A stretch of 33,006 nucleotides of DNA from positions 1-33,006 of the forward strand of contig JAJDBV010000043.1 of the NCBI GenBank assembly GCA_029261165.1. Direction: 5' to 3'. Positions within the stretch are counted from its first letter, which is position 1. Every line of letters begins with the position of its first letter. The notes beneath the pieces are model-generated. The model was given only the letters and a program-made list of their open reading frames with translations. It was not told the origin of the DNA and made no database searches. A program made the position numbers and the translations under genes. Shown here piece after piece: positions 24,880-32,411 of the stretch. Source of the DNA: Nitrospirota bacterium. GTDB taxonomy: Bacteria > Nitrospirota > Nitrospiria > SBBL01 > JAADHI01.

Positions 24880-25494
24880 TTGAGTTGGTTTAGGAGCCTA
24901 TTTCACAGGCAAAAACATCAGAATCCGGCAATCGATGCACTTTATCGAAAAATGAAATCTACGGATTCGAGGACGGAAGAATTTGTCTCGCTCCTTCCAA
25001 AGCTTGCCGCCGCGATTGAAGAAGGAAGGGACTATCTGTATCGAAAAGTTCTCGAGGCACAGATCAAAGATTTTGATGCACACTATGGCCGTCATGTCTT
25101 TGAAAAGATCGATGACACAAAAAAAACAGCAATCCTTCATAAATTAACCGCATTCATGTTGGTCTCTTATTTCAATGAACTTACAGACCTCTATAATGAT
25201 ACGGCACTCCCCTCCTCTCTAACAGATGCCCTCCATTTTGAGATTTACGAGGCTATGCCGTCGAAAAACAGTTTTGTCGATTTCCTTACCTATAAAAATC
25301 CGAACTTTGACGACGCCAGCATGGCACCGGCATTCAAGCTTGGGAATGATGTCGCTGAGATCCTGGAAACCTTCGATTTCTCCTTTCCCCTCATAATCTC
25401 ACAACAAGCACCTCTCATCAGACAGATTTCAAAAAAAATCATAAGGCTGGTCCTCTTCAATGAACCGATTGAGGCCGACCCCAAAATCCAATGA
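24880..25494 (+). CDS. hypothetical protein, mostly helical
   Basis: A 204-residue protein that I do not recognise. It has no signal peptide or membrane segment and looks mostly alpha-helical. The N-terminus MSWFRSLFHRQKHQ is basic and aromatic, perhaps a membrane-surface helix. Conserved-looking segments are RDYLYRKVLEAQIKDFDAHY and LILKLTAFMLV-like sequence near 90-105. The start is TTG at 24880, supported by GGGGA upstream and by the absence of another good codon nearby. It is the first gene of an operon: the VanZ-family gene overlaps its stop by four bases (ATGA), and a ComF-family gene follows. This context does not reveal a function. Confidence 0.75.
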   Translation: MSWFRSLFHRQKHQNPAIDALYRKMKSTDSRTEEFVSLLPKLAAAIEEGRDYLYRKVLEAQIKDFDAHYGRHVFEKIDDTKKTAILHKLTAFMLVSYFNELTDLYNDTALPSSLTDALHFEIYEAMPSKNSFVDFLTYKNPNFDDASMAPAFKLGNDVAEILETFDFSFPLIISQQAPLIRQISKKIIRLVLFNEPIEADPKIQ

Positions 25495-26087
25495 AGTATT
25501 ACCTTGTCCCAATCGCCTGGATGGGTATAATATTTTCCCTCTCAACCGATTTCGGTTCGATGAGTAATACGAATGCCCTATTTATTCCGTTCATTAAATT
25601 CTTCGATCCTGAAATTTCAAAAAGTGAATTAATTCATACCCTGATCATGTTTCGAAAAGGCGCGCATCTGGTCGCATACGCCATGCTCTCCACTTTATGG
25701 TTTTACGCGCTCAACCAGGGCAGAAAATGGTCATGGCGTTCGGCCGGCATCGCCTTCGGCATATCGATGTGCTATGCCGGTCTCGACGAATTCCATCAAA
25801 CGTTTATTGAATCCCGATCCGGAGTTTTGTTAGATGTTGGCCTCGATTCATTCGGGGCACTCCTCGGGCTCGGGCTCTGGTTTGGTCGATCCCATTCTGA
25901 ATCATTTATTTCAGTAAAGACCAAGTTCTTCGGTTGGTGGTTTGCGTGGGGTGTCTTTTCCAGTATCATGCTCCTGATCGTAATCAAGGGAGGAAACCTC
26001 ACCTTCCCCGGAATGATGATGATCATCCTAAGCGTCGGAGTCCTGTCGGGAACTGCCGGGGTCCTCTACTATGCCTTTCGACGCTAA
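25491..26087 (+). CDS. VanZ-family membrane protein
   Basis: A 198-residue inner-membrane protein of the VanZ-like family. Typical features are IAWMGIIFSLST near the N-terminus, FRKGAHLVAYAMLSTLWFYAL (about residues 55-75, shortened in places), and the motif CYAGLDEFHQTFIESRSG followed by D-x-G-x-D-x-x-G. About five membrane segments are visible, two of them C-terminal beyond the core domain. VanZ of enterococci gives low-level teicoplanin resistance; most chromosomal relatives have no known function. It overlaps the upstream hypothetical gene by four bases and the downstream ComF gene by 17 bases. Confidence 0.9.
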   Translation: MKYYLVPIAWMGIIFSLSTDFGSMSNTNALFIPFIKFFDPEISKSELIHTLIMFRKGAHLVAYAMLSTLWFYALNQGRKWSWRSAGIAFGISMCYAGLDEFHQTFIESRSGVLLDVGLDSFGALLGLGLWFGRSHSESFISVKTKFFGWWFAWGVFSSIMLLIVIKGGNLTFPGMMMIILSVGVLSGTAGVLYYAFRR

Positions 26088-26871
26088 GTCTATCCTCCCC
26101 TCCCTTGAAGACCTCCTTAACCTTATTTATCCGTGCGTTTGTCTTCAATGCGGTCTTGCGATTCAAAAAATAAACCTTGAGCCTCCCAAAGGATTGGGGG
26201 CGGGCGATGATTCTGGTTTCGAACGACCTCACAGTTTTTGTCCCCCTTGCTGGAGATCTATTCGCCGCCTGGAAGGTCCCGCCTGCCCAGTTTGTTCAGC
26301 CCCTTTGGCTTCAGAGGCCGCCTTGTCTCATAGTCCGAGTCATCGTTGCGGAGATTGCAGGGAGAACACGCCCGCGTTTTCATTCGCCGTAACCCCTTTT
26401 GCTCATGAAGGCGCAATTGCAAAGGCAATTCATGTCTATAAATACCAGAACCAACCAAGGCTCGCGAGACCGCTCGTTCACCTCTTCATCAATGACATTG
26501 CCTCACTTCAGATCGACACCGTCATGGCAATTCCCTTGCATCACACACGGTTGCGTGAACGCGAATTCAACCAATCGCTCCTCCTGGCGAAAGAGGTCTC
26601 CCGCCTTCTCGAAATCCCCTTGCAAATCAATGCCATGCAGCGCATCCGAGAAACACCATCCCAGGTCGGCCTTTCCAGGAAGGCCCGAAAAAAGAATATC
26701 CATCGTGCTTTCCAGGTTCGCAACCCGGAATTCATCCAGGCCCAGCGCATCCTCTTAATCGATGATGTCTATACAACTGGCGCAACTCTGAGAGAGGGGG
26801 CAAAAACACTCATCCGATGCGGAGCGAAAAACGTGGTGGTCGCCGCCTTGGCCAGAATGGTCTCTTCATGA
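26071..26871 (+). CDS. comF: ComF-family phosphoribosyltransferase-like protein
   Basis: A 266-residue protein of the ComF/GntX family. The N-terminal zinc-finger-like region has cysteine pairs CVCLQCG, CPPCW, CPVC and CGDC. The C-terminal PRTase domain carries the PRPP-binding loop ILLIDDVYTTGATL (about 228-241) and the conserved LRERGFNQS-like LREREFNQSLLLAKEVS. ComF proteins take part in natural transformation in some bacteria and bind DNA or nucleotides; a competence role here is not shown. The ATG lies inside the 3' end of the VanZ gene (17-base overlap). No other competence gene is present in the window. No terminator is evident before the next promoter at 26894. Confidence 0.92.
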   Translation: MPFDAKSILPSLEDLLNLIYPCVCLQCGLAIQKINLEPPKGLGAGDDSGFERPHSFCPPCWRSIRRLEGPACPVCSAPLASEAALSHSPSHRCGDCRENTPAFSFAVTPFAHEGAIAKAIHVYKYQNQPRLARPLVHLFINDIASLQIDTVMAIPLHHTRLREREFNQSLLLAKEVSRLLEIPLQINAMQRIRETPSQVGLSRKARKKNIHRAFQVRNPEFIQAQRILLIDDVYTTGATLREGAKTLIRCGAKNVVVAALARMVSS

Positions 26872-26893
26872 TTCCTGAATAATTCTTGAATGG

Positions 26894-26921
26894 TTGACCT
26901 CTGGAAGGGTCTATGTATAAT
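26894..26921 (+). promoter_or_regulatory. strong promoter of the CopZ-like gene with a MerR-like half dyad
   Basis: TTGACC (26894-26899), 16-bp spacer and perfect TATAAT (26916-26921). The spacer includes GACC-N8-GGTC with GGAAGG, reminiscent of CueR-type operators. The spacing is much shorter than the 19-20 bp of MerR-family promoters, so it may work without a regulator. Confidence 0.6.
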
Positions 26922-26952
26922 CTCTATACCTTCAGACGTCCCTATATCAAAT

Positions 26953-26960
26953 GAGGAGGA
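26953..26960 (+). promoter_or_regulatory. ribosome binding site of the CopZ-like gene
   Basis: GAGGAGGA lies six bases before the ATG at 26966. It selects that codon over the in-frame ATG at 26951, which has no site. Confidence 0.7.
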
Positions 26961-26965
26961 TCATC

Positions 26966-27181
26966 ATGGCTGAATCGACAGTCAATATTACGGGAATGAC
27001 TTGTGGACATTGCGTGGAAACCGTGACGAAGGCCTTGGAAGGTCTATCGGGTGTAAACAAAGCCTCCGTCAGTCTCGAAGATCAAAACGCACAAATCTCA
27101 TACGATGAAGGAACAATCGGTATACCAGAAATATCAAAGGCAGTGACCGAAGCTGGATTCGAGATAATTAGCACGCAATAA
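26966..27181 (+). CDS. CopZ-like heavy-metal-associated (HMA) protein
   Basis: A 71-residue single HMA-domain protein. The metal-binding motif GMTCGHC sits near the N-terminus (residues 9-15) and is followed by a typical babbab pattern (VNKASVSLEDQNAQISYDEG). Such proteins carry Cu(I) or another soft metal to P-type ATPases or regulators. No copper ATPase or regulator gene is adjacent. The start is chosen because GAGGAGGA lies six bases upstream. It has its own strong promoter. The 326 bp after it hold no supported gene. Confidence 0.92.
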   Translation: MAESTVNITGMTCGHCVETVTKALEGLSGVNKASVSLEDQNAQISYDEGTIGIPEISKAVTEAGFEIISTQ

Positions 27182-27383
27182 GGCTATAATGACCCTTAAA
27201 AAGTGGGGCTTGTAGAATCTTTTTATTGACTTCTCATAGGGCATGTTATCCACATAATAAATACTGCCCAGTCTCATGGAGTTTCTGAAAATTCTTCTTC
27301 TATTCTCAGGGCTTGCGGTTCGGCCTCCGGGTGGTGTTGACTGTAAAGGTCTGGCAAGAGATCTTGGCTCCGCATCGGACTAT

Positions 27384-27411
27384 TGAACACTTGAAGTTTT
27401 TTTGATATTTT
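27384..27411 (+). promoter_or_regulatory. weak promoter candidate for the parvulin gene
   Basis: TTGAAC (27383-27388), 17-bp spacer and TATTTT (27406-27411), each four of six matches. It is the best candidate in the 27182-27507 region, where I see no gene. A TTGACT near 27226 lacks a partner -10. Confidence 0.3.
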
Positions 27412-27497
27412 AAGACGATCGCTATGGAGATTTATTAAAATCCCCTCCAATAGAAAGGCGAATTCTATATTCACTCTGTGTGTTCACCCCTAATAAC

Positions 27498-27502
27498 AGG
27501 AG
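27498..27502 (+). promoter_or_regulatory. ribosome binding site of the parvulin gene
   Basis: AGGAG lies five bases before the ATG at 27508. It supports this start over an in-frame GTG at 27478. Confidence 0.6.
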
Positions 27503-27507
27503 ATCTA

Positions 27508-27786
27508 ATGAAAGCAAGTGCGCGTCACATATTGGTCGATTCAGAGGAAGCCTGCAATGCCTTAAAAACGGAAATTGCCGACGGCCTTGATTTTTCAGAA
27601 GCTGCGGCACAACATTCAAATTGTCCTTCGGGAAAAAGCGGCGGCGCTCTGGGTGAGTTTTCACCGGGGCAGATGGTTCCTGAGTTTGATCAGGTTGTCT
27701 TCAATTCCGAGGTGGGTCAAGTCCATGGCCCCGTCAAAACAAGCTTTGGCTTTCACCTAATCGAAATTACCAGTCGATCCGAATAA
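27508..27786 (+). CDS. single-domain parvulin peptidyl-prolyl isomerase
   Basis: A 92-residue minimal parvulin of the PpiC/Par10 type that speeds cis-trans isomerisation of peptidyl-proline bonds. The signatures are ARHILVDSEEAC at the N-terminus, ADGLDFSEAAAQHSNCPSG, GALGEFSPGQMVPEFDQVVF and a C-terminal TSFGFHLIEI. It lacks a signal peptide, so it works in the cytoplasm. The start ATG at 27508 has AGGAG five bases before it; an upstream GTG is not supported. A strong terminator follows 17 bp after its stop. Confidence 0.92.
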   Translation: MKASARHILVDSEEACNALKTEIADGLDFSEAAAQHSNCPSGKSGGALGEFSPGQMVPEFDQVVFNSEVGQVHGPVKTSFGFHLIEITSRSE

Positions 27787-27802
27787 TGTAAGGAAAATAA
27801 AA

Positions 27803-27832
27803 ATAGGGGGAAAATTTTCATTTTCCCCCTAT
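27803..27832. terminator. bidirectional intrinsic terminator between parvulin gene and tkt
   Basis: A perfect 12-bp stem, ATAGGGGGAAAA with TTTTCCCCCTAT, closes a six-base loop. The A4/T4 edges beside the G5/C5 core suit both directions. It sits between two convergent genes, 17 bp after the parvulin stop and 61 bp after the tkt stop. Confidence 0.85.
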
Positions 27833-27892
27833 AAGTTTCCAATTTATCATATAATTAGGATTATTTTATCAAGTAACGCTTAAGCATTCAGA

Positions 27893-29911
27893 TCATGACT
27901 TCCCCAGAAGCGCTTGCGCCCGATCGATGATGTTTTCCACCGTAAACCCAAATTCTTTCATGAGGTTTGCTATCGGGGCTGATGCGCCAAAGTGATCGAT
28001 CCCGATCACGTCTCCCCGTTTTCCAACATAACGATGCCAGCCGAAGGTTGCCGCGGCCTCGATTGCCAGACAAGGCGGACCCGATTGAGGGATCACACCT
28101 CTTTGATAATCTTCTGGCTGTTGATCAAACAACTCCCAACTCGGCATGCTGACGACACGGACGGCCTTTCCTTCCGCCTCCAGTCTTTGACTCGCCTCCA
28201 GGGCAAGATGGACCTCTGAACCCGTGGCAATCATAATGATATCAGGAATGCCGGACCCGCTCTCCGTCAGGATGTAGGCCCCCTTTTCGACAAGATCGGC
28301 GGGGGCATACCGGCTGCGATCGATAACCGGCAGTTTTTGTCGAGTAAGAATCAACGCAACCGGTCCGTCTTGGCGTTTGATTGCGAGGCGCCAGGCCACG
28401 GCTGTTTCCATTGCATCCGCAGGACGGATAAGGGTTAGATTGGGTATCGCCCTAAGTCCGGCCATCTGTTCAATCGGTTGGTGGGTCGGGCCGTCTTCTC
28501 CCAGTCCGATGCTGTCATGAGTAAAGACATAAATGACCCGAAGCTTCATCAGCGCAGCCAGGCGCATCGACGGTTTCATATAGTCTGAAAAGACAAGAAA
28601 AGTTCCACCGTAGGGAATCACTCCGCCATGTAGGGCCATGCCGTTTAAAATCCCCCCCATCGCGTGCTCACGTACGCCAAAATGAAGATTCCGCCCACTG
28701 AAATCGTCCCCGCTGATGTCTCCAAACCCCTTGAGGACAGTATTATTGGAAGGGGCTAGGTCCGCGGAACCCCCAATCAGTGTTGGGATCTCTTGCGCAA
28801 CGGCGTTCAATATAGTCCCTGAGGCGCCTCGCGTCGCCACCGGCCCTGTTGGTTTGAAATTTTGGATTGGGTTGTCCCAACCCGACGGACAACCTCCCTG
28901 CATCACCTGGAGAAATTCCTTCCCCAAATCGGGGTATTGCGCCATGTAGCCTTCCCACAGCTTCTGCCACTCCCCTTCGATCTGACGGCCCTTTTCAAGA
29001 CACAAGCGAAAGTGAGACCGGGCCGCATCGGGAACATAAAATTCAGGCGCAAGCGGCCAGCCAAGATTCTTTTTCGTCAGCTTCACTTCTTCGACACCCA
29101 GGGCCTCTCCATGCGCCTTGGCGGTGCCCTGACGATTTGGGCTCCCATAGCCAATTTCGGTTCGGACGATGATCAGGGAAGGGGCTTCTGTCTCAGCTTG
29201 TGCCTCACAAATGGTCTCTGAAAGGGCCTCAAGGTCCTCGGCATCTCCCCCGACGCGAAAGACCTGCCATCCGTAGGCTTCAAACCGCTTTCCGACATCT
29301 TCGGTAAAGGCAAGTTCAGTGCTCCCTTCAATCGTAATCCGGTTATCATCATAAAAACAGATCAGTTTCCCGAGCTTGAGATTCCCCGCCAGGGAGGCCG
29401 CTTCTGACGCGATCCCCTCCATGAGATCACCATCCCCCGCGATAACATAGGTGGTATGGTTAACAATATTAAAATCAGGCCGATTGAAACGTGTTGCAAG
29501 AAAACGCTCAGTGAGGGCCATACCGACCCCATTCGCCAAGCCCTGGCCGAGCGGTCCAGTGGTTGTTTCTACACCGGAGGTATGCCCGTATTCCGGATGT
29601 CCTGGTGTCTTGCTCCCCCATTGGCGAAAACGAACAAGTTCTTCCAGGGAAAGGTCGTAGCCCGTCAGATGAAGCAGGCTGTAAAGAAGCATCGAGGCAT
29701 GCCCGGCAGACAAGATGAAACGATCACGGTCAGACCATTCCGTGTGTTGTGGATTGTGCTTTAGAAATCGGGTCCAGAGCAGGTAGGCCAGAGGTGCGAG
29801 GCCCATTGGCGTCCCCGGATGCCCTGAGTTTGCCTTCTGTACCGCATCGACCGCCAACATGCGGATGGTATTAATACAAAGCGGGTCAATATCTGTATCG
29901 TTATTACCCAT
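27893..29911 (-). CDS. tkt: transketolase
   Basis: A full-length 672-residue thiamine-diphosphate enzyme that moves two-carbon ketol units between sugar phosphates in the pentose phosphate and Calvin-type pathways. Motifs: [20 protein letters not shown] near the N-terminus, the ThDP/Mg motif GDGDLMEG near 155, [16 protein letters not shown] (with catalytic Glu), [19 protein letters not shown] with active-site His, and the C-terminal domain ([13 protein letters not shown]). The start has GGAG eight bases upstream. It is monocistronic; no other sugar-phosphate gene is adjacent, so its pathway partners lie elsewhere. A TTGACA (30027-30022) upstream lacks a good -10. Confidence 0.97.
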   Translation of the reverse strand: MGNNDTDIDPLCINTIRMLAVDAVQKANSGHPGTPMGLAPLAYLLWTRFLKHNPQHTEWSDRDRFILSAGHASMLLYSLLHLTGYDLSLEELVRFRQWGSKTPGHPEYGHTSGVETTTGPLGQGLANGVGMALTERFLATRFNRPDFNIVNHTTYVIAGDGDLMEGIASEAASLAGNLKLGKLICFYDDNRITIEGSTELAFTEDVGKRFEAYGWQVFRVGGDAEDLEALSETICEAQAETEAPSLIIVRTEIGYGSPNRQGTAKAHGEALGVEEVKLTKKNLGWPLAPEFYVPDAARSHFRLCLEKGRQIEGEWQKLWEGYMAQYPDLGKEFLQVMQGGCPSGWDNPIQNFKPTGPVATRGASGTILNAVAQEIPTLIGGSADLAPSNNTVLKGFGDISGDDFSGRNLHFGVREHAMGGILNGMALHGGVIPYGGTFLVFSDYMKPSMRLAALMKLRVIYVFTHDSIGLGEDGPTHQPIEQMAGLRAIPNLTLIRPADAMETAVAWRLAIKRQDGPVALILTRQKLPVIDRSRYAPADLVEKGAYILTESGSGIPDIIMIATGSEVHLALEASQRLEAEGKAVRVVSMPSWELFDQQPEDYQRGVIPQSGPPCLAIEAAATFGWHRYVGKRGDVIGIDHFGASAPIANLMKEFGFTVENIIDRAQALLGKS

Positions 29912-30092
29912 TACATCATCTCCATTATGGTGACTGAGGCATACGTTGGGCCAAAACCCAATCCCGGATGCAGGATCACACCTTCTTCATTGCTAGGCAG
30001 TCTCATCTTTTGCCTTCTTTTTGTCAAGAGATATCTTAAAGACCTTTTTCATATTGCTTCGTCTTTCTTGACCCAAGCGGTTCCCATATCGA

Positions 30093-30121
30093 TTGACTGA
30101 TTTCAACATTATTGCAATAAT
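30093..30121 (+). promoter_or_regulatory. promoter of the SNase-like gene
   Basis: TTGACT (30093-30098), 17-bp spacer and AATAAT (30116-30121), each five of six matches. The -10 is the right half of a 14-bp perfect palindrome, so a repressor could block it. Initiation near 30128 leaves a 27-nt leader with an AAGGGGGGG Shine-Dalgarno. Confidence 0.55.
30108..30121. promoter_or_regulatory. 14-bp palindrome over the -10 box, candidate operator
   Basis: ATTATTGCAATAAT is perfectly self-complementary and fully covers the -10 element of the SNase promoter. It is in the divergent region between tkt and the nuclease gene. No regulator gene is adjacent. Confidence 0.4.
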
Positions 30122-30154
30122 AATCTTAAGGTCTTAATAAATTGAAGGGGGGGC

Positions 30155-30697
30155 ATGATTATCATCTCGATCCTTTTTGAAATAGGGCAGAATCGACTAT
30201 CTACGGGCTTGGTCTTTCTCCTTCTCCTCTTGTTACCGTCACATTCTTTTGGGACCTCATTTACGGCAAGGGTCATCAAGGTAGTAGAAGGTGACAGAAT
30301 CACCGTCTTACATTCCGGAGCAGTCACCACCTTGCACCTCTCCGAAATAGATTGTCCCGAAAACGACCAGGCCTTCAGTAGAAAAGCAATGGCGTTTACT
30401 GCCACCCTGGTTTTAGAAAGAGTCGTGACCGTCCGCCTCAAAGAAACCAATGCCGGCAAACATCTGGTTGGGGAGGTACTCATGCCGAATGGTCGAAGCC
30501 TGAACCGGGAATTACTCAACGCTGGCCTCGCCTGGTGGGATTGGAAAAATTCCACCGATATGACTTTAGGAGAGATCGAGCAAATCGCACGAAAAAAACG
30601 AATCGGTCTCTGGAGTGCCAACAATCCTATTCCACCATGGAAATTCAGGATGATTTCATCTTGGGAATCCCGGAAGAAAAGCCGAATACTCCGATGA
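30155..30697 (+). CDS. exported staphylococcal-nuclease-like (SNase) protein
   Basis: A 180-residue protein with an N-terminal hydrophobic segment (about residues 17-34) and an SNase/thermonuclease fold: FTARVIKVVEGDRITVLHSG, then EIDCPEND and the C-terminal LNRELLNAGLAWW. Acidic residues equivalent to D21, D40 and E43 of the Staphylococcus nuclease are present. The positions equivalent to R35 and R87 read H (TLHLSEID) and K (NAGKHL). Loss of both arginines makes normal nuclease activity doubtful. It should act outside the cytoplasm. The start ATG has a seven-G Shine-Dalgarno. It precedes the mlaA operon by 229 bp but has its own promoter. Confidence 0.85.
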   Translation: MIIISILFEIGQNRLSTGLVFLLLLLLPSHSFGTSFTARVIKVVEGDRITVLHSGAVTTLHLSEIDCPENDQAFSRKAMAFTATLVLERVVTVRLKETNAGKHLVGEVLMPNGRSLNRELLNAGLAWWDWKNSTDMTLGEIEQIARKKRIGLWSANNPIPPWKFRMISSWESRKKSRILR

Positions 30698-30786
30698 TCC
30701 CCCTGGATTGCATGGGAATCCCTCAAATTGGAAAAACCGAGCGTGTTCCTTGCGTCTCATTTTCATGATGATTTTTACCCATCTTT

Positions 30787-30815
30787 TTGATACCATCAAC
30801 CTATATGGGTATATT
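30787..30815 (+). promoter_or_regulatory. promoter of the mlaA-mlaC-RND operon
   Basis: TTGATA (30787-30792), 17-bp spacer and TATATT (30810-30815), each five of six matches with ideal spacing. The leader would be about 105 nt. The rest of 30698-30926 shows no supported gene. Confidence 0.6.
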
Positions 30816-30926
30816 CCTCACAGTCTACTTTTAGGCTTTATTCTATCATCGTGGGGGTTATGCCCATTACTTTGGCTCGGCCACCCCGACACCCAGGTGA
30901 AAACATGACGTGGATTAAAGGTTTGG

Positions 30927-31778
30927 ATGTTTAGAGGTCGACTGATGTGGCGGCACACACACGTGTTCCTTGCCACCTTGATCAGTCTGGCATCGGTGGT
31001 GGCATTGCTGCCTGATGAAGCCTATGCAGCCGAGGCCAGCCGCGCTGAGTCAGCAGCTTCTCCTGAGGAAGAAGGCGATGTAGAGGCCAATGGAGATTTT
31101 GAAGAATTTGAGGATGAATTCAGTATGGAAGCCCCTCCAGAAGTCTTTGATCCACTCTCCCCTTACAACAGGCTCATGACGCGCTTCAACATTAAACTCT
31201 TTGACTGGGTGCTCAAACCAGCCGCCCTGGGATACAACGACCTTCTCCCGATATCTGGCCGCATAGCGGTCAGTCGTTTTTTCAATAACCTCCTCTTTCC
31301 AATTCGTTTTGTGAATAATCTCCTGCAATTCAAGATAAAAGGTGCCTCGATTGAACTGGCCCGGTTCACTTTGAATACAACGGTCGGGGTTCTTGGTTTT
31401 TTTGATCCCGCAGACGCTTGGCTGAACCTTGACCCCCAAAAAGAAGATTTTGGTCAAACCCTCGGTTATTACGGTGCCCCAGGTATCTTTCACATCGTTC
31501 TTCCTTTCTTCGGTCCGTCGAATCTACGAGATACAGTCGGATTAGGCGCGGACCGGTTTCTAACCTATTCCACCTATGTGTTCTCCGAAGATGTCCTCTC
31601 TGGGTTAGACAAGCATGCGAGTACCGCTATCGGTGCTGGAGTCGAATCATTCGAAAGGCTCAACGAAACGTCTCTGCATCTCGTCGAGATTGACAGTCTA
31701 AAGAAAGACGCACTCGATCTTTACACCTTTACGCGCGATGCCTACGAACAAAATCGGAAGATGGAGATAAGGGATTAA
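30927..31778 (+). CDS. mlaA: MlaA (VacJ) outer-membrane lipid-asymmetry protein
   Basis: A 283-residue MlaA homologue, the outer-membrane part of the Mla phospholipid transport system that removes misplaced phospholipids. The core starts at FDPLSPYNRLMTRFNIKLFDWVLKP (near residue 70, shortened) and includes FFNNLLFPIRFVNNLLQFK, FTLNTTVGVLGFFDPADAW, and FGQTLGYYGAPGIFHIVLPFFGPSNLRDTVG in order. A signal peptide ends near AYA-AE, but there is no lipobox cysteine, unlike E. coli MlaA. About 30 very acidic residues follow. The start could also be ATG 30945, which has GAGG seven bases upstream. mlaC follows after three bases. Confidence 0.92.
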   Translation: MFRGRLMWRHTHVFLATLISLASVVALLPDEAYAAEASRAESAASPEEEGDVEANGDFEEFEDEFSMEAPPEVFDPLSPYNRLMTRFNIKLFDWVLKPAALGYNDLLPISGRIAVSRFFNNLLFPIRFVNNLLQFKIKGASIELARFTLNTTVGVLGFFDPADAWLNLDPQKEDFGQTLGYYGAPGIFHIVLPFFGPSNLRDTVGLGADRFLTYSTYVFSEDVLSGLDKHASTAIGAGVESFERLNETSLHLVEIDSLKKDALDLYTFTRDAYEQNRKMEIRD

Positions 31779-31781
31779 CAG

Positions 31782-32366
31782 ATGAAGAAAGCCATCATTA
31801 TTTCATTCGGTCTATTGTTATTCTATACGCCCGTCATGGCGGATAGCCTTGAAGAAGTTGAGGCTTTCCTAAAAGATAAGCTCTCTGCAACAACAAGGCT
31901 CCTGCAGGATACAAACCTACCCATTGGAGAAAAGAAAGAGAAGATTATCGGTGTCATCAGAGATGCCTTCGACTTTCCATTGATGGCTAAACTGACTCTT
32001 GGAAGAAAACATTGGCCGAGCTTGTCTCAAAATAGAAAAAAGCGATTCACAACCCTTTTTGTTCACCGCCTTCAAGTATCGTATATCGATAAATTAGATC
32101 TATACAAAGATGAAAAAGTGACGATCAACAAACCGGTCCAGGTGAAAAGGAAGATCCATGTCATGACGAAACTCATCTCCGGCACGAAAAAAATAAACAT
32201 GCTCTATAAACTATACAAGTCGAAGAAAAGGGGCTGGCTGATCTATGACGTTGAGATTCAGGGTGTCAGCCTGATTACCACATATCGTTCTCAATTTAAT
32301 GAGGTGCTTCGCACTGGAACCATCGATGACCTTTTCCTGAAAATGGAAGATTCCAGCATTGAATAA
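31782..32366 (+). CDS. mlaC: MlaC-type periplasmic phospholipid-binding protein
   Basis: A 194-residue protein of the MlaC/Ttg2D (toluene tolerance) family, which shuttles phospholipids across the periplasm. It has a clear signal peptide (residues 1-20, ending VMA-DS). The core includes IRDAFDFPLMAKLTLGRKHWPSLS, VHRLQVSYIDKLDLY and a C-terminal KKRGWLIYDVEIQGVSLITTYRSQFNEVL in this order. It begins three bases after mlaA with AAGGG upstream. Family members in hopanoid loci are called HpnM; here the neighbours (MlaA before, RND after) fit either the Mla or the HpnM/HpnN reading. No ABC genes mlaFEDB are within the window. Confidence 0.92.
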   Translation: MKKAIIISFGLLLFYTPVMADSLEEVEAFLKDKLSATTRLLQDTNLPIGEKKEKIIGVIRDAFDFPLMAKLTLGRKHWPSLSQNRKKRFTTLFVHRLQVSYIDKLDLYKDEKVTINKPVQVKRKIHVMTKLISGTKKINMLYKLYKSKKRGWLIYDVEIQGVSLITTYRSQFNEVLRTGTIDDLFLKMEDSSIE

Positions 32367-32411
32367 ATCCCATCCCCCTTTTGTTCTCGATATGGATCTC
32401 AACCGATTCCG

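Noticed and set aside
27274-27474. 66-codon minus-strand reading frame in the gap before the parvulin gene
   Set aside because: GTG start without a Shine-Dalgarno, no recognisable domain, and it lies between two plus-strand genes.
30708-30908. 66-codon plus-strand reading frame with a hydrophobic stretch
   Set aside because: No ribosome site, and it covers the best promoter of the mlaA operon. A small membrane protein cannot be excluded but is not supported.
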